34,619 bases of DNA from an uncultured Clostridium sp. (GCA_946565805.1 CAMNWO010000018.1:1-34619), one strand, 5' to 3'. Positions 26,682 through 34,485 are shown, numbered from the stretch's first letter. The notes: generated by a model not told the origin, from the sequence alone. A program made the numbers and translations.

Positions 26682-26710
26682 TTGCCAAGAGGAATAATCC
26701 CATTTGGCAA
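26682..26710. repeat. TTGCCAA-family short hairpin inside spoVA operon
   Basis: TTGCCAAGAGG ... CCCATTTGGCAA, between spoVAC and spoVAD. Same opening bases as 1529 and 32475. Confidence 0.7.
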
Positions 26711-26727
26711 TTTAAGGAGATGATCTT

Positions 26728-27729
26728 TTGGAAAAGTTAGGAAAACAAACTATAAAATTTAATACCCCTCCTACTATTTTGGATTGTGCTTCTATTGTTG
26801 GTCCGAAGGAAGCACAAGGTCCTTTAGCTAAATATTTTGATCAAACATTAGAAGATGAATTTTGGGGTGAAAAAACTTGGGAAAAAGCAGAAAGTAAAAT
26901 TATAAAAGAAACTGTCAATACTGTTATTTCTAAATCTGGTGTTCCTGCCAACGAAATTGATTGTATGTTTGCTGGCGACTTATTAAATCAATGTATTTCT
27001 TCTAGTTTCGGTTTACGTGAATTAAGTATTCCATTTTTTGGAGTATTTGGTGCTTGTTCTACCTTTGTAGAATCTATGTGCTTAGGAGCTATTGCCATTG
27101 AAAGCTTTGCCAGCAACGTTTTATGCGCTACTTCTAGTCATTTTTGCAGTGCTGAAAAACAATTTCGCTTCCCTTTAGAATTAGGAAATCAACGCCCTCC
27201 TACTAGTCAATGGACAGTTACTGGTTCTGGTGCAACTGTTCTAACAAAAAATGGGCAAGGTCCTTATATTACTCATATTACACCTGGAAAAATTGTAGAT
27301 ATGGGAATTAAAGATGCTAATAATATGGGTGCTGCTATGGCTCCTGCTTTTGCCGATACGTTAATTGCACATTTCTTAGATACAGGAAGAAATCCAAGTT
27401 ATTATGATGCTATTATCAGTGGAGATTTAGGACATGTAGGAAAAGAAATTGCCATTGATATTGCTAAATCACAAGGTTATAATATTAAATCAAACTATAA
27501 TGACTGTGGTGTCTTAATTTTCGATAAAAACGCACAAGATACACACTCTGGTGGTAGTGGTTGTGCTTGTTGTGGTACCGTATTTTCTGGTTATTTATTT
27601 CAACAATTAAAAGAAAAGAAAATGAAAAAAATATTATTAATTGCAACAGGAGCTTTAACCAATTCAACAAGTTCCCAACAAGGTGAATCTATCCCTGGTA
27701 TCGCTCATGCAATTAGTATTGAAGTTTAG
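26728..27729 (+). CDS. spoVAD: Stage V sporulation protein AD
   Basis: Soluble, thiolase-fold SpoVA subunit that binds dipicolinic acid in B. subtilis. It has 333 residues. Recognised from DCASIVGPKEAQGPL, FFGVFGACSTFVES (with Cys, about 105-118), FRFPLELGNQRPPTSQWTVTG and GCACCG. The start is TTG 26728, eight bases after AAGGAGATGA. It lies downstream of a hairpin repeat that might reduce transcription. Confidence 0.95.
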   Translation: MEKLGKQTIKFNTPPTILDCASIVGPKEAQGPLAKYFDQTLEDEFWGEKTWEKAESKIIKETVNTVISKSGVPANEIDCMFAGDLLNQCISSSFGLRELSIPFFGVFGACSTFVESMCLGAIAIESFASNVLCATSSHFCSAEKQFRFPLELGNQRPPTSQWTVTGSGATVLTKNGQGPYITHITPGKIVDMGIKDANNMGAAMAPAFADTLIAHFLDTGRNPSYYDAIISGDLGHVGKEIAIDIAKSQGYNIKSNYNDCGVLIFDKNAQDTHSGGSGCACCGTVFSGYLFQQLKEKKMKKILLIATGALTNSTSSQQGESIPGIAHAISIEV

Positions 27730-27744
27730 AAAGGGGGATTTTCT

Positions 27745-28137
27745 GTGAATATTAATTGGGCAAATGTTTTTGATTGGATGATACTATTAAAATGCTTTGT
27801 AACTGGTGGTATTATTTGTATTATCGGCCAAATTTTAATTGATAAAACTAAACTTACCCCTGCTAAAATATTAGTTATTTTTGTTACAGCTGGTGCTATT
27901 CTTGGTGGTTTAGGAATTTATCAGTACCTAGTTGATTTTGCTGGTGCTGGTGCTACGGTTCCACTTACTGGCTTTGGTTACAATTTGGCAAAAGGTGCCA
28001 TTGAAGCTGTTCAACAAACTGGTTTAGTTGGTGCTTTTACTGGTGGTGTAAAGGCTTCTGCTGGAGGCATTGCTGCTGCTGTATTCTTTGGTTACTTAGC
28101 TTCTTTGATTTCAAAACCGAAAATGAAAAAACAATAG
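27745..28137 (+). CDS. spoVAE: Stage V sporulation protein AE
   Basis: Membrane subunit of the SpoVA channel (AE/AEb type). It has 130 residues, about four helices, and DFAGAGATVPLTGFGYNLAKG (about 64-84), the counterpart of the SpoVAC motif. The start is GTG 27745 after AAAGGGGG. Last gene of the operon; a terminator follows. Confidence 0.93.
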   Translation: MNINWANVFDWMILLKCFVTGGIICIIGQILIDKTKLTPAKILVIFVTAGAILGGLGIYQYLVDFAGAGATVPLTGFGYNLAKGAIEAVQQTGLVGAFTGGVKASAGGIAAAVFFGYLASLISKPKMKKQ

Positions 28138-28157
28138 CTATAACAACTATACTATGA

Positions 28158-28193
28158 GAAAACCGCAAATGCAATATGCATTTGCGGTTTTTT
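28158..28193. terminator. Terminator after spoVAE (bidirectional)
   Basis: AAACCGCAAATGCA with TGCATTTGCGGTTT around ATA, followed by a T run on the plus strand. It can also end the 28195 gene from the other side. Confidence 0.9.
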
Positions 28194-28194
28194 C

Positions 28195-28665
28195 TTAACC
28201 TACCAAACGGCCTTCGAAACTATAATAGCTTTCTTTGCCGTTCTTTTTGCTGGTTTTCTTGATGACTGCTTCACATCCAGAAAATACAACATCCAAATTG
28301 TAGTTGGTATCCACCTCGATAAGGTTTCCTACTTCATCGTAAATGTATTCTTTGTCATCATCTGTTACTTTGATGAAAAGCTCGCCTGCTACAACAGAAT
28401 ACTTCACTACCGCCGTCTGTGGCGCCTTACAAATCTGCAAGCACTGTGTAATGCTGAAAACTGTAATCTCGCCCCCGCCAAAGCACTGCACAACCTGATG
28501 TTCACCTAAGTCAATCCCGTTAATGATCTGGTATTGCTTCTTCATGGTCATGCTTTCTTTCTCCTTATTTTCGGTTTTCCCTTTTAAGGCTGAAATCCTC
28601 ACTTCATTTCTACTAACTACTATCCGTCTGTAGCCATTCGTTGCCTTCATTGTATTCTCCATCAT
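28195..28665 (-). CDS. Unrecognised protein with two possible starts
   Basis: No family was recognised. The full frame has 156 residues. It looks soluble, with beta-rich segments, several Cys, and a probable compact domain from about residue 39 (MTMKKQYQIINGIDLGEHQ). There are two good starts: ATG 28665 after AAAAAGGAGG and ATG 28551 after AAGGAG. The promoter at 28715-28743 serves both. The upstream 38 codons include an in-frame CGG (28624-28626). A +1 shift there would stop at once (GGA TAG), so either CGG is read as Arg or the upstream part is a leader and 28551 is the true start. It appears somewhat richer in G/C than its neighbours, suggesting acquisition. Confidence 0.5.
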   Translation of the reverse strand: MMENTMKATNGYRRIVVSRNEVRISALKGKTENKEKESMTMKKQYQIINGIDLGEHQVVQCFGGGEITVFSITQCLQICKAPQTAVVKYSVVAGELFIKVTDDDKEYIYDEVGNLIEVDTNYNLDVVFSGCEAVIKKTSKKNGKESYYSFEGRLVG

Positions 28666-28714
28666 GTTAAAATCCTCCTTTTTCTAAAAACCCTTTTAGG
28701 CTATTGTCTCTTTT

Positions 28715-28743
28715 ATTTTACCACATTATGTAATTTTTTGCAA
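28715..28743 (-). promoter_or_regulatory. Promoter of the 28195 gene
   Basis: TTGCAA (28738-28743) and TAAAAT (28715-28720) on the minus strand, spacer 17 bp. Confidence 0.65.
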
Positions 28744-28768
28744 TAGTGTAATCAATTTTTCTAAAATA

Positions 28769-28792
28769 TAAAAAACCCTATCATTAGGGTTC
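28769..28792 (-). terminator. Terminator of infC-rpmI-rplT
   Basis: AACCCTA with TAGGGTT around ATGA, followed by TTTTTA on the minus strand. Confidence 0.85.
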
Positions 28793-28803
28793 CTCACTTT
28801 TAT

Positions 28804-29154
28804 TTATGCTTTTTTAGCTACTTCTGCAATCTCTGTAAATGCTTTTGGATCAGTTACAGCGATTTCTGCTAACATTTTTCTGTTAATCGTAACATTTGCT
28901 TTTTTTAGTCCTGCAATCATTTTGCTGTATGTTGTTCCATTCATTCTTGCTGCTGCATTAATTCTTGCAATCCATAATTTTCTAAAGTTACTTTTTTTAT
29001 CTTTTCTTCCTACATATGCATATGCTAAAGATTTCATAACTGCTTGATTTGCATTTCTAAATCTATAATGTTTTGCTCCATAATATCCTTTGGCTTGTTT
29101 TAATATTTTTTTATGTCTTGCTCTTGTTGTTCTAGCTGTTTTTACTCTTGCCAT
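28804..29154 (-). CDS. rplT: 50S ribosomal protein L20
   Basis: Early-assembling 23S rRNA-binding protein and, in many bacteria, repressor of its own operon. From ATG 29154 (SD AAGGTGAG) it has 116 residues, the standard size. Recognised from [26 protein letters not shown] and the C-terminal RNA-binding half with [18 protein letters not shown]. Confidence 0.96.
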   Translation of the reverse strand: MARVKTARTTRARHKKILKQAKGYYGAKHYRFRNANQAVMKSLAYAYVGRKDKKSNFRKLWIARINAAARMNGTTYSKMIAGLKKANVTINRKMLAEIAVTDPKAFTEIAEVAKKA

Positions 29155-29177
29155 ATATCTCACCTTCCTTTTTTATT

Positions 29178-29381
29178 TTAGTTACCATATGGTAATAATT
29201 TTTTAATTGTATTCATACATGTTTTGTCTGCATAAGCATTTTGAATTTTTCCTGATTTTTTTTGTCTTTTTGTTTTATTTGCTAATAAGTGTCTTCTGTT
29301 TGATTTTGTTCTTTTAACTTTTCCTGTTGCTGTTAAAGAATATCTTTTCTTTGCAGCTTTGTTTGTTTTTAATTTTGGCAT
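29178..29381 (-). CDS. rpmI: 50S ribosomal protein L35
   Basis: Small, basic ribosomal protein of 67 residues, MPKLKTNKAAKKRY through IKKLLPYGN. ATG 29381 follows AAAGGAG. The longer open frame to 29456 only runs through the GGGAC repeat region. Confidence 0.95.
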   Translation of the reverse strand: MPKLKTNKAAKKRYSLTATGKVKRTKSNRRHLLANKTKRQKKSGKIQNAYADKTCMNTIKKLLPYGN

Positions 29382-29398
29382 AACTATGAACTCCTTTC

Positions 29399-29475
29399 GT
29401 TTTTTGTCCCATTTGGGACGTTTCCTTTTGGACATTTTGTCCATTTTGGGACACATCTTGATTTTGTCCCTTTTA
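29399..29475. repeat. Cluster of GTCCC/GGGAC palindromes
   Basis: Between infC and rpmI: TTGTCCCATTTGGGACG, GGACATTTTGTCC and GTCCATTTTGGGAC follow each other, then GTCCC again. It contains the GGGACGTTTCCTTTTG core seen in the palindrome at 14805-14884. Confidence 0.65.
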
Positions 29476-29500
29476 CATTTTATATTTTTGCTTCGCAGTT

Positions 29501-30016
29501 TTATTTATCTGCTTTTTTAGCTAAAATTGTAAACATATTTCTACCTTCTAATTTAGGTTTCTTTTCAACAGTTGATATATCTTCCAATTCTTCAATAAAT
29601 TTGTTTAGAACTGCTTCTCCTGCTTTCGAGTTGTTTACTTCTCTTCCCCTAAATCTAACAGTAATTTTAACTTTGTTTCCGTCACTTAAAAATTTTCTTG
29701 CATTTTTAGATTTGAAACCAAAGTCATGTTCTTCGATGTTTGGAGTAACTCTTAGTTCTTTTACTTCTAAAACTTTTTGCTTTTTCTTAGCTTCTTTCTC
29801 CTTTTTAGCTTGCTCAAATTTGTATTTTCCATAGTTCATTATTTTACAAACTACTGGATTTGCATTTGGCGCAACTAATACTAGGTCTAAGTTTTTTTCT
29901 TCCGCTTTTTCTAAAGCTTCGTTTATTGAAATAACTCCTAATTTTTCTCCATTTTCTCCTATTAGTTGTACTTCTTTTGCTCTGATTTGTCTGTTGATTG
30001 GTAATTCTTGTTTTAT
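29501..30016 (-). CDS. infC: Translation initiation factor IF-3, probable ATA start
   Basis: Binds 30S subunits and enforces correct start-codon choice. Residues run from ELPINRQIRAKEVQLIGENGEKLG through MNYGKYKFEQAKKEKEAKK to the C-terminal domain (KITVRFRGRE). No ATG, GTG or TTG with an SD lies near the conserved N terminus. The best site is ATA (30014-30016), eight bases after TTGGAGG, giving 171 residues. IF-3 genes often use rare starts such as AUU for autoregulation, so ATA makes sense. ATG 30085 has no SD and would add 23 odd residues. Confidence 0.9.
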   Translation of the reverse strand: MKQELPINRQIRAKEVQLIGENGEKLGVISINEALEKAEEKNLDLVLVAPNANPVVCKIMNYGKYKFEQAKKEKEAKKKQKVLEVKELRVTPNIEEHDFGFKSKNARKFLSDGNKVKITVRFRGREVNNSKAGEAVLNKFIEELEDISTVEKKPKLEGRNMFTILAKKADK

Positions 30017-30169
30017 AAAAAACACCTCCAATAATAAAAAAATTTGACTTTTGTTACAAGCCAAATTCAAAAATAACACTGACAAAGGTTTGTCAAAATT
30101 ATTTAATTTCTAACCTTTTTCCTTGTTTGGATAAGGTGAGAAGTTTGACTTCTTCTTGTAACGTATACT
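30017..30169 (-). promoter_or_regulatory. infC operon 5' leader, candidate L20-type regulatory RNA
   Basis: A leader of about 150 bases with several short stems: GAAGT/ACTTC, CCTT/AAGG and GACAAA/TTTGTC. Leaders at this position in Firmicutes often bind L20. The assignment rests on position and structure, not on a covariance match. Confidence 0.5.
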
Positions 30170-30199
30170 ATTATATACTATTTTATCTTAGTTTGTCAA
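30170..30199 (-). promoter_or_regulatory. infC operon promoter
   Basis: TTGACA (30194-30199) and TATAAT (30170-30175) on the minus strand, both perfect, spacer 18 bp. Confidence 0.85.
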
Positions 30200-30233
30200 G
30201 GGTTTTTGAAAAAAATAGGAGTTACTTGCATTT

Positions 30234-31076
30234 CTAAATCATACTATAAATCAAAATTCCTATTGACTGAATGATAAACAAATTTAAAACATTTGAAGTC
30301 AATAAATTATTGGTTGCCTCTACCACACCTAATATATCCTCCTCCCTTTGAGCTTTATAATGTTTCTGTGCCTCAAAAAAAGTAATCAATTCTGGAATAC
30401 TTGTAATAAAGCCTAGCAAAATCCCTATTACTGTTTGAGAAATATGAAATTGATTACATAACTGGTTTAAGGTCTCTCCTAGTAATTCTCCTATTACATA
30501 TAGCAAAATTCCTGTAATAATTAAGATAAAAATATAAAGTACTGTTTTTCTTGTATTTCCTTCCTCTCCTTTTCCTTCTTCCTCTATTTGTCTTATCAAC
30601 TGACTATCTTCTTTTTTTAAATACAGTTCATGAACATTATGATTAATGAATTGAAACAAAGCATATAAAATCAAAAAAATTGGTACAATCCACACTTGTA
30701 TTTCTATCTTTTTCCATACTAAAAATATAGGTATCATTATTGTTATAATGACCATTGTTAAATTTATCTTAATTGCTTTATTCTGAAACGCTTTTTTATT
30801 TTTATGAAACAAAATTGAAGCCATATATTGAATAAAATTAATCATATTAGAACTTAATATATTAAAAACACTTGTGCTCATTAATCCGTTCAGACTCGAA
30901 ATAGTAATAGTCAATAACTCTGGCATCGAGGTAGCATATCCAGCAATATCGCCCACTGTTTTTGGCTTCAAGCTCAAATTTTCTGCTAATTTTCGAAGTG
31001 TTATCACCAATATATATTTTGCTATTAAAACAATCAATCCAGCATATAAAATAAATTTAATTATCTCAAAGAACAT
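30234..31076 (-). CDS. Sodium/calcium exchanger-like membrane protein (CaCA superfamily)
   Basis: Probable cation antiporter. The 280 residues carry about ten helices and two inverted alpha-repeat motifs: GYATSMPELLTITISSLNG (about 47-65) and GFITSIPELITFFEAQ (about 220-235), each with the Ser/Pro-Glu of the ion site. A charged loop (about 158-175) separates the halves. It is a little short for the family. ATG 31076 follows AGGAGG. It lies divergent from serS, sharing the promoter region. The ion transported cannot be told. Confidence 0.75.
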   Translation of the reverse strand: MFFEIIKFILYAGLIVLIAKYILVITLRKLAENLSLKPKTVGDIAGYATSMPELLTITISSLNGLMSTSVFNILSSNMINFIQYMASILFHKNKKAFQNKAIKINLTMVIITIMIPIFLVWKKIEIQVWIVPIFLILYALFQFINHNVHELYLKKEDSQLIRQIEEEGKGEEGNTRKTVLYIFILIITGILLYVIGELLGETLNQLCNQFHISQTVIGILLGFITSIPELITFFEAQKHYKAQREEDILGVVEATNNLLTSNVLNLFIIQSIGILIYSMI

Positions 31077-31118
31077 CTTTACCTCCTAGTTTTATTTTCT
31101 TTTATTTTTCCCATTTTC

Positions 31119-31147
31119 TTGCTAATTATGAAATTTTATAGTATAAT
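31119..31147 (+). promoter_or_regulatory. serS promoter
   Basis: TTGCTA (31119-31124) and TATAAT (31142-31147), spacer 17 bp. Only about 30 bases remain before the start codon, so there is no room for a T-box leader. Confidence 0.75.
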
Positions 31148-31178
31148 TGCTTAAATAAAATAAAAACGGAGGTAAAAT

Positions 31179-32465
31179 ATGATAGATATTAAGTTTTTAA
31201 GAGAAACCCCTGATGTGGTAAAAGAAAACATCAAGAAAAAGTTTCAAGACCATAAACTTGTTTTAGTTGATGAAGTAATTAATTTAGACGTAAAAAATAG
31301 AGAAGCTAAATTAAATGGCGATAATTTAAGAGCCCAAAGAAAAAATTTAAGTAATCAAATTGGTAGCTTAATGCAAGCTGGCAATAAGGAAGAAGCTGAA
31401 AAAGTAAAAGCCCAAGTTAATGAAATAAACAACAAATTAGAAGAAAATGAAAAATTAGAAAATGAATATGCTACTGAAATTAAAAATAGAATGATGAAAA
31501 TTCCTAATATTATGCATGATTCTGTTCCTATTGGAAAAGATGATAATGAAAATGTAGAAGTTCAAAAATATGGAGAACCGATTGTTCCTGACTATGAAGT
31601 TCCTTATCATGGAGAAATTTTAGAAGCTTTAGCTGGGCTTGATCTAGATAGCGCTAGACGTGTTTCTGGAAATGGTTTTTACTATTTAATGGGAGATGTT
31701 GCAAGACTTCATTCAGCAGTTTTAACTTATGCTAGAGATTTTATGATTAATAAAGGATTTACCTATTGTATTCCACCTTTCATGATTCGTTCTGATGTAG
31801 TAACTGGTGTTATGAGTTTCGAAGAAATGGATGCTATGATGTATAAAATCGAAGGAGAAGATTTATATTTAATTGGAACTAGTGAGCATTCTATGATTGG
31901 TAAATTCAAAGACCAAATTTTGAAAAAAGAGGACATGCCATATACTATGACATCTTATTCTCCTTGTTTTAGAAAGGAAAAAGGCGCTCATGGTATTGAA
32001 GAACGTGGTGTATACAGAATTCACCAGTTCGAAAAACAAGAAATGATTGTTGTTTGCGAACCAGAACAATCTTGGGAATGGTATGAAAAAATGTGGTCTT
32101 ATACCGTTGAATTCTTTAGAAGCATGAACATTCCTGTTAGAACACTAGAATGTTGTAGTGGTGACTTAGCTGACTTAAAAGCAAAATCTTGCGATGTAGA
32201 AGCTTGGAGCCCAAGACAACAAAAATACTTTGAAGTTGGAAGCTGTTCTAACTTAACAGATGCACAAGCTCGTAGATTAGGAATTCGTATAAAGGGTGAA
32301 AACGGAAACTACTTTGCACACACTTTAAATAATACCGTCGTTGCTCCTCCTCGTATGCTAATTTCTATTATGGAAAATAACTATCAACCAGATGGTAGTG
32401 TTATCATTCCAGAAGTATTAAGACCATACATGGGCGGACTAGAAAAAATCGAAGTTAAAAAATGA
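31179..32465 (+). CDS. serS: Seryl-tRNA synthetase
   Basis: Class II synthetase charging tRNA-Ser. The 428 residues begin with an N-terminal coiled-coil arm (about 30-105). The catalytic core follows, with motif 2 in SPCFRKEKGAHGIEERGVYRIHQFEK (about 260-285) and motif 3 near NNTVVAPPRMLISIMENNYQ (about 386-405). SD ACGGAGG. No in-frame CGG; its Arg codons are mostly AGA and CGT. Confidence 0.96.
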   Translation: MIDIKFLRETPDVVKENIKKKFQDHKLVLVDEVINLDVKNREAKLNGDNLRAQRKNLSNQIGSLMQAGNKEEAEKVKAQVNEINNKLEENEKLENEYATEIKNRMMKIPNIMHDSVPIGKDDNENVEVQKYGEPIVPDYEVPYHGEILEALAGLDLDSARRVSGNGFYYLMGDVARLHSAVLTYARDFMINKGFTYCIPPFMIRSDVVTGVMSFEEMDAMMYKIEGEDLYLIGTSEHSMIGKFKDQILKKEDMPYTMTSYSPCFRKEKGAHGIEERGVYRIHQFEKQEMIVVCEPEQSWEWYEKMWSYTVEFFRSMNIPVRTLECCSGDLADLKAKSCDVEAWSPRQQKYFEVGSCSNLTDAQARRLGIRIKGENGNYFAHTLNNTVVAPPRMLISIMENNYQPDGSVIIPEVLRPYMGGLEKIEVKK

Positions 32466-32474
32466 CAGAGGAAA

Positions 32475-32503
32475 TTGCCAAGAGGGGCTGTCCCTCTTGG
32501 CAA
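32475..32503. repeat. TTGCCAA-family perfect hairpin between serS and ysxC
   Basis: TTGCCAAGAGGG and CCCTCTTGGCAA form a 12-bp perfect stem around GCTGT. It lies in the short gap between two co-directional genes and may cause partial termination. Confidence 0.85.
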
Positions 32504-32517
32504 AAGGAGAGTTTATT

Positions 32518-33102
32518 ATGTTAGTTAAAAATCCCAAATTTGAGGTTTCAGCTGTTAGACCAAACCAATACCCTTCGAATGGATTACCTGAAATTGTTTT
32601 GGTTGGAAAGTCTAATGTTGGAAAATCAAGTTTTGTTAATACTATGATTAATCGAAAAAAATTGGCTAGAACAAGTAGTGAACCTGGCAAAACTCGTCAA
32701 ATTAATTTCTACAATATAGATAATAGTTTTTATTTTGTTGATTTGCCTGGTTATGGTTATAGTAAGATGTCTAAAAAAGAACAAGAGCAAGTTGGAAAGT
32801 TTATTGAGCAATATTTATTTCACCGAAAAGAAATTGCTTTAATTATCTTTTTAGTAGATATTAGACATAATCCTACTGAAAATGACAAATTGATGTACCA
32901 TTACATGATTTCTTCTAAATTGCCTTGTATGATTTTAACAAATAAAGCTGATAAAATTGCTAAAACTAAAGTTGCTGATAATGTAAAAGCAATTCAAAAA
33001 CAATTAAATCCTCTTGGTGATATTCCTATTTTGCCTTTTTCTTCTGAAAGAAAAGTTTACCAAGATGATGTATGGAATTTGATTGAAGAATTTATTTCTT
33101 AA
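32518..33102 (+). CDS. ysxC: Ribosome biogenesis GTPase YsxC/EngB
   Basis: Essential GTPase for 50S assembly in Firmicutes. It has 194 residues. The G1 loop is GKSNVGKSS (about 30-38), G3 is DLPGYGYSKMS (about 76-86), G4 is TNKAD (about 142-146) and G5 is FSSE. ATG 32518 follows AAAGGAGAG; the frame is open to 32497, but that start would fall inside the hairpin. Confidence 0.94.
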   Translation: MLVKNPKFEVSAVRPNQYPSNGLPEIVLVGKSNVGKSSFVNTMINRKKLARTSSEPGKTRQINFYNIDNSFYFVDLPGYGYSKMSKKEQEQVGKFIEQYLFHRKEIALIIFLVDIRHNPTENDKLMYHYMISSKLPCMILTNKADKIAKTKVADNVKAIQKQLNPLGDIPILPFSSERKVYQDDVWNLIEEFIS

Positions 33103-33107
33103 TCTGA

Positions 33108-33137
33108 AAAAGGAGATGCATTCGCACCTCCTTTTTC
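33108..33137. terminator. Bidirectional terminator between ysxC and the 33139 gene
   Basis: AAAAAGGAG-TGC pairs with GCA-CTCCTTTTT around ATTC, with T runs on both strands. It serves the convergent genes on each side. Confidence 0.8.
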
Positions 33138-33138
33138 T

Positions 33139-33975
33139 TTAAGCAACTGAATAAGTTCCCCACTTACTTTCATAGAAAATAATTTCCCTTTCCATGCACT
33201 CTTCTATGGCTTTTTCTGTCTGTCTTTTGCTAAAATCATGTATTTTAGCATTAATTATATCCAGATTGGCCCTTTTCGTTCTGAGTATCACAAACCATAC
33301 TTTTGCAAATGGTTTAACCTTGTATGTGATTTTCTTGCCTGGAATTCCTGCCTCCATAATCAAACCAGCATTGAGTGAAAGTTTAATAACTTCCACCAAT
33401 ATTCTGTCTTCCATGAGAAAATAATTTCTAGTTTCATCTACCTCAAAATAACTTTTTGTGTAGATATAATCTAACACTTTTCGATAATCTTTTTTCTGGT
33501 ATAATTTTTTTAGCTTTTCCATTTCTTCTGGAAGCTTTGTTTCTCCTGTTTGTACTTCTTCGACTAATTCATATTTTCCATGGCCTACTTTTCTTATCTT
33601 ACCTTCATCTAGCAATCCTTTCAGGCCTACACTCACCTGACTTCTTGTGATATTAAGTCGGTTGATAAGTTCTAACACAGTTACCGCCTCTTTGTTCACA
33701 CACTTTTCCTCAAAATATGTTACCAGTTCTTTCTTCGTCTCACCATTTTTTCGTCTTTGTTTTGATTTAATCTTCGCCTTTTTTGAACCAGCTACTTCCT
33801 GGTCGGCTTCACTAGGTCTTGTCTCTTCTGGAGCTTTTCCATTCCACAATTTTTGTACTACTTCATCAGTCATAAGTAGCGTTGCTTCTACTGTTACTTC
33901 TTTTATATTCGCTTTTTTTATCCGCTCCATATAAAGTTGTAACATTTCCAAGTTGTCAAAAGATACTTTTACCAT
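33139..33975 (-). CDS. Winged-helix-like DNA-binding protein, unknown target
   Basis: Not assigned to a named family. From ATG 33975 (SD AAAAAGGAG) it has 278 residues. A basic linker with KKAKIKSKQRRK lies at about 62-73. It is followed by a winged-helix-like segment (about 75-135: ELVTYFEEKCV, LELINRLNITRSQVSVGLKGLLDEGKIRKVGHGKYEL), with the ITRSQVSVGL helix likely the recognition helix. The C-terminal 130 residues may hold a second such domain. An in-frame CGG (33922-33924), read as Arg in YMERIKK, is one of four non-shifting CGG codons here. Own promoter at 34050-34078. It may be a transferred gene. Confidence 0.6.
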   Translation of the reverse strand: MVKVSFDNLEMLQLYMERIKKANIKEVTVEATLLMTDEVVQKLWNGKAPEETRPSEADQEVAGSKKAKIKSKQRRKNGETKKELVTYFEEKCVNKEAVTVLELINRLNITRSQVSVGLKGLLDEGKIRKVGHGKYELVEEVQTGETKLPEEMEKLKKLYQKKDYRKVLDYIYTKSYFEVDETRNYFLMEDRILVEVIKLSLNAGLIMEAGIPGKKITYKVKPFAKVWFVILRTKRANLDIINAKIHDFSKRQTEKAIEECMEREIIFYESKWGTYSVA

Positions 33976-34049
33976 ATTTTTCTTCTCCTTTTTGTTAATC
34001 GCATTCATGGTTTTTCAGTTACTTCTATGCTTCTGCATAATTTATGTAA

Positions 34050-34078
34050 ATTATAACATAACATATTGTGAATTGCAA
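34050..34078 (-). promoter_or_regulatory. Promoter of the 33139 gene
   Basis: TTGCAA (34073-34078) and TATAAT (34050-34055) on the minus strand, spacer 17 bp. Confidence 0.7.
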
Positions 34079-34125
34079 TTCTTTATGTTGATTTTTAACT
34101 ATTTTGTTATTTTCTCTTTAATTTT

Positions 34126-34160
34126 AAAAGAGGAATTCCTAAACAGGATTTCCCCTTTTT
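34126..34160 (-). terminator. Terminator of the 34164 gene
   Basis: On the minus strand AGGGGAAATCCT pairs imperfectly with AGGAATTCCTCTTTT around GTTT and ends in a T run. Confidence 0.65.
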
Positions 34161-34163
34161 TTA

Positions 34164-34442
34164 CTAACAACAACATTTACATTTGTGTTTTCTTTCCTTT
34201 TTACAGCTACATAGCATTAAGATAATTGTTAAGATTAACAATAGTCCCAATACAATAGCTAAAACGATAACTGCTGGTAAAGATAAAAGTATAACAAGTG
34301 CTAATGCGGCACCAATAATTAAGCCGATTACAAAGATAAATGCTGTTAATAGGATAATTGCTACAATTCCTAAACAGTTTTTTCTTTTGTTACATTTTTC
34401 TTCTCTGTTGTCATAGCAATAAATTGTTTCTTGTGGCTCCAT
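34164..34442 (-). CDS. Small membrane protein with Cys-rich tail
   Basis: No family recognised. The 92 residues consist of an N-terminal polar part with two Cys, about two long hydrophobic helices (about 24-50 and 53-78) rich in Leu/Ile/Ala/Val, and a basic, Cys-rich C terminus (CSCKKERKHKCKCCC). The tail could bind metal or be lipid-modified. ATG 34442 has a strong SD (TTGGAGGTGA). A 9-bp inverted repeat lies next to the SD (34458-34485). Own terminator. Confidence 0.6.
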   Translation of the reverse strand: MEPQETIYCYDNREEKCNKRKNCLGIVAIILLTAFIFVIGLIIGAALALVILLSLPAVIVLAIVLGLLLILTIILMLCSCKKERKHKCKCCC

Positions 34443-34457
34443 GTTAAAGTCACCTCC

Positions 34458-34485
34458 AATATAGTACCTTGTTTGATACTATATT
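34458..34485 (-). promoter_or_regulatory. Inverted repeat beside the SD of the 34164 gene
   Basis: AATATAGTA and TACTATATT, perfect 9-bp arms with a 10-base spacer, directly upstream of GGAGG. It could be an operator or a hairpin that controls ribosome access. Confidence 0.5.

Noticed and set aside
31080..31178. T-box leader for serS
   Set aside because: The promoter lies about 30 bases from the start codon; there is no space for a T-box.
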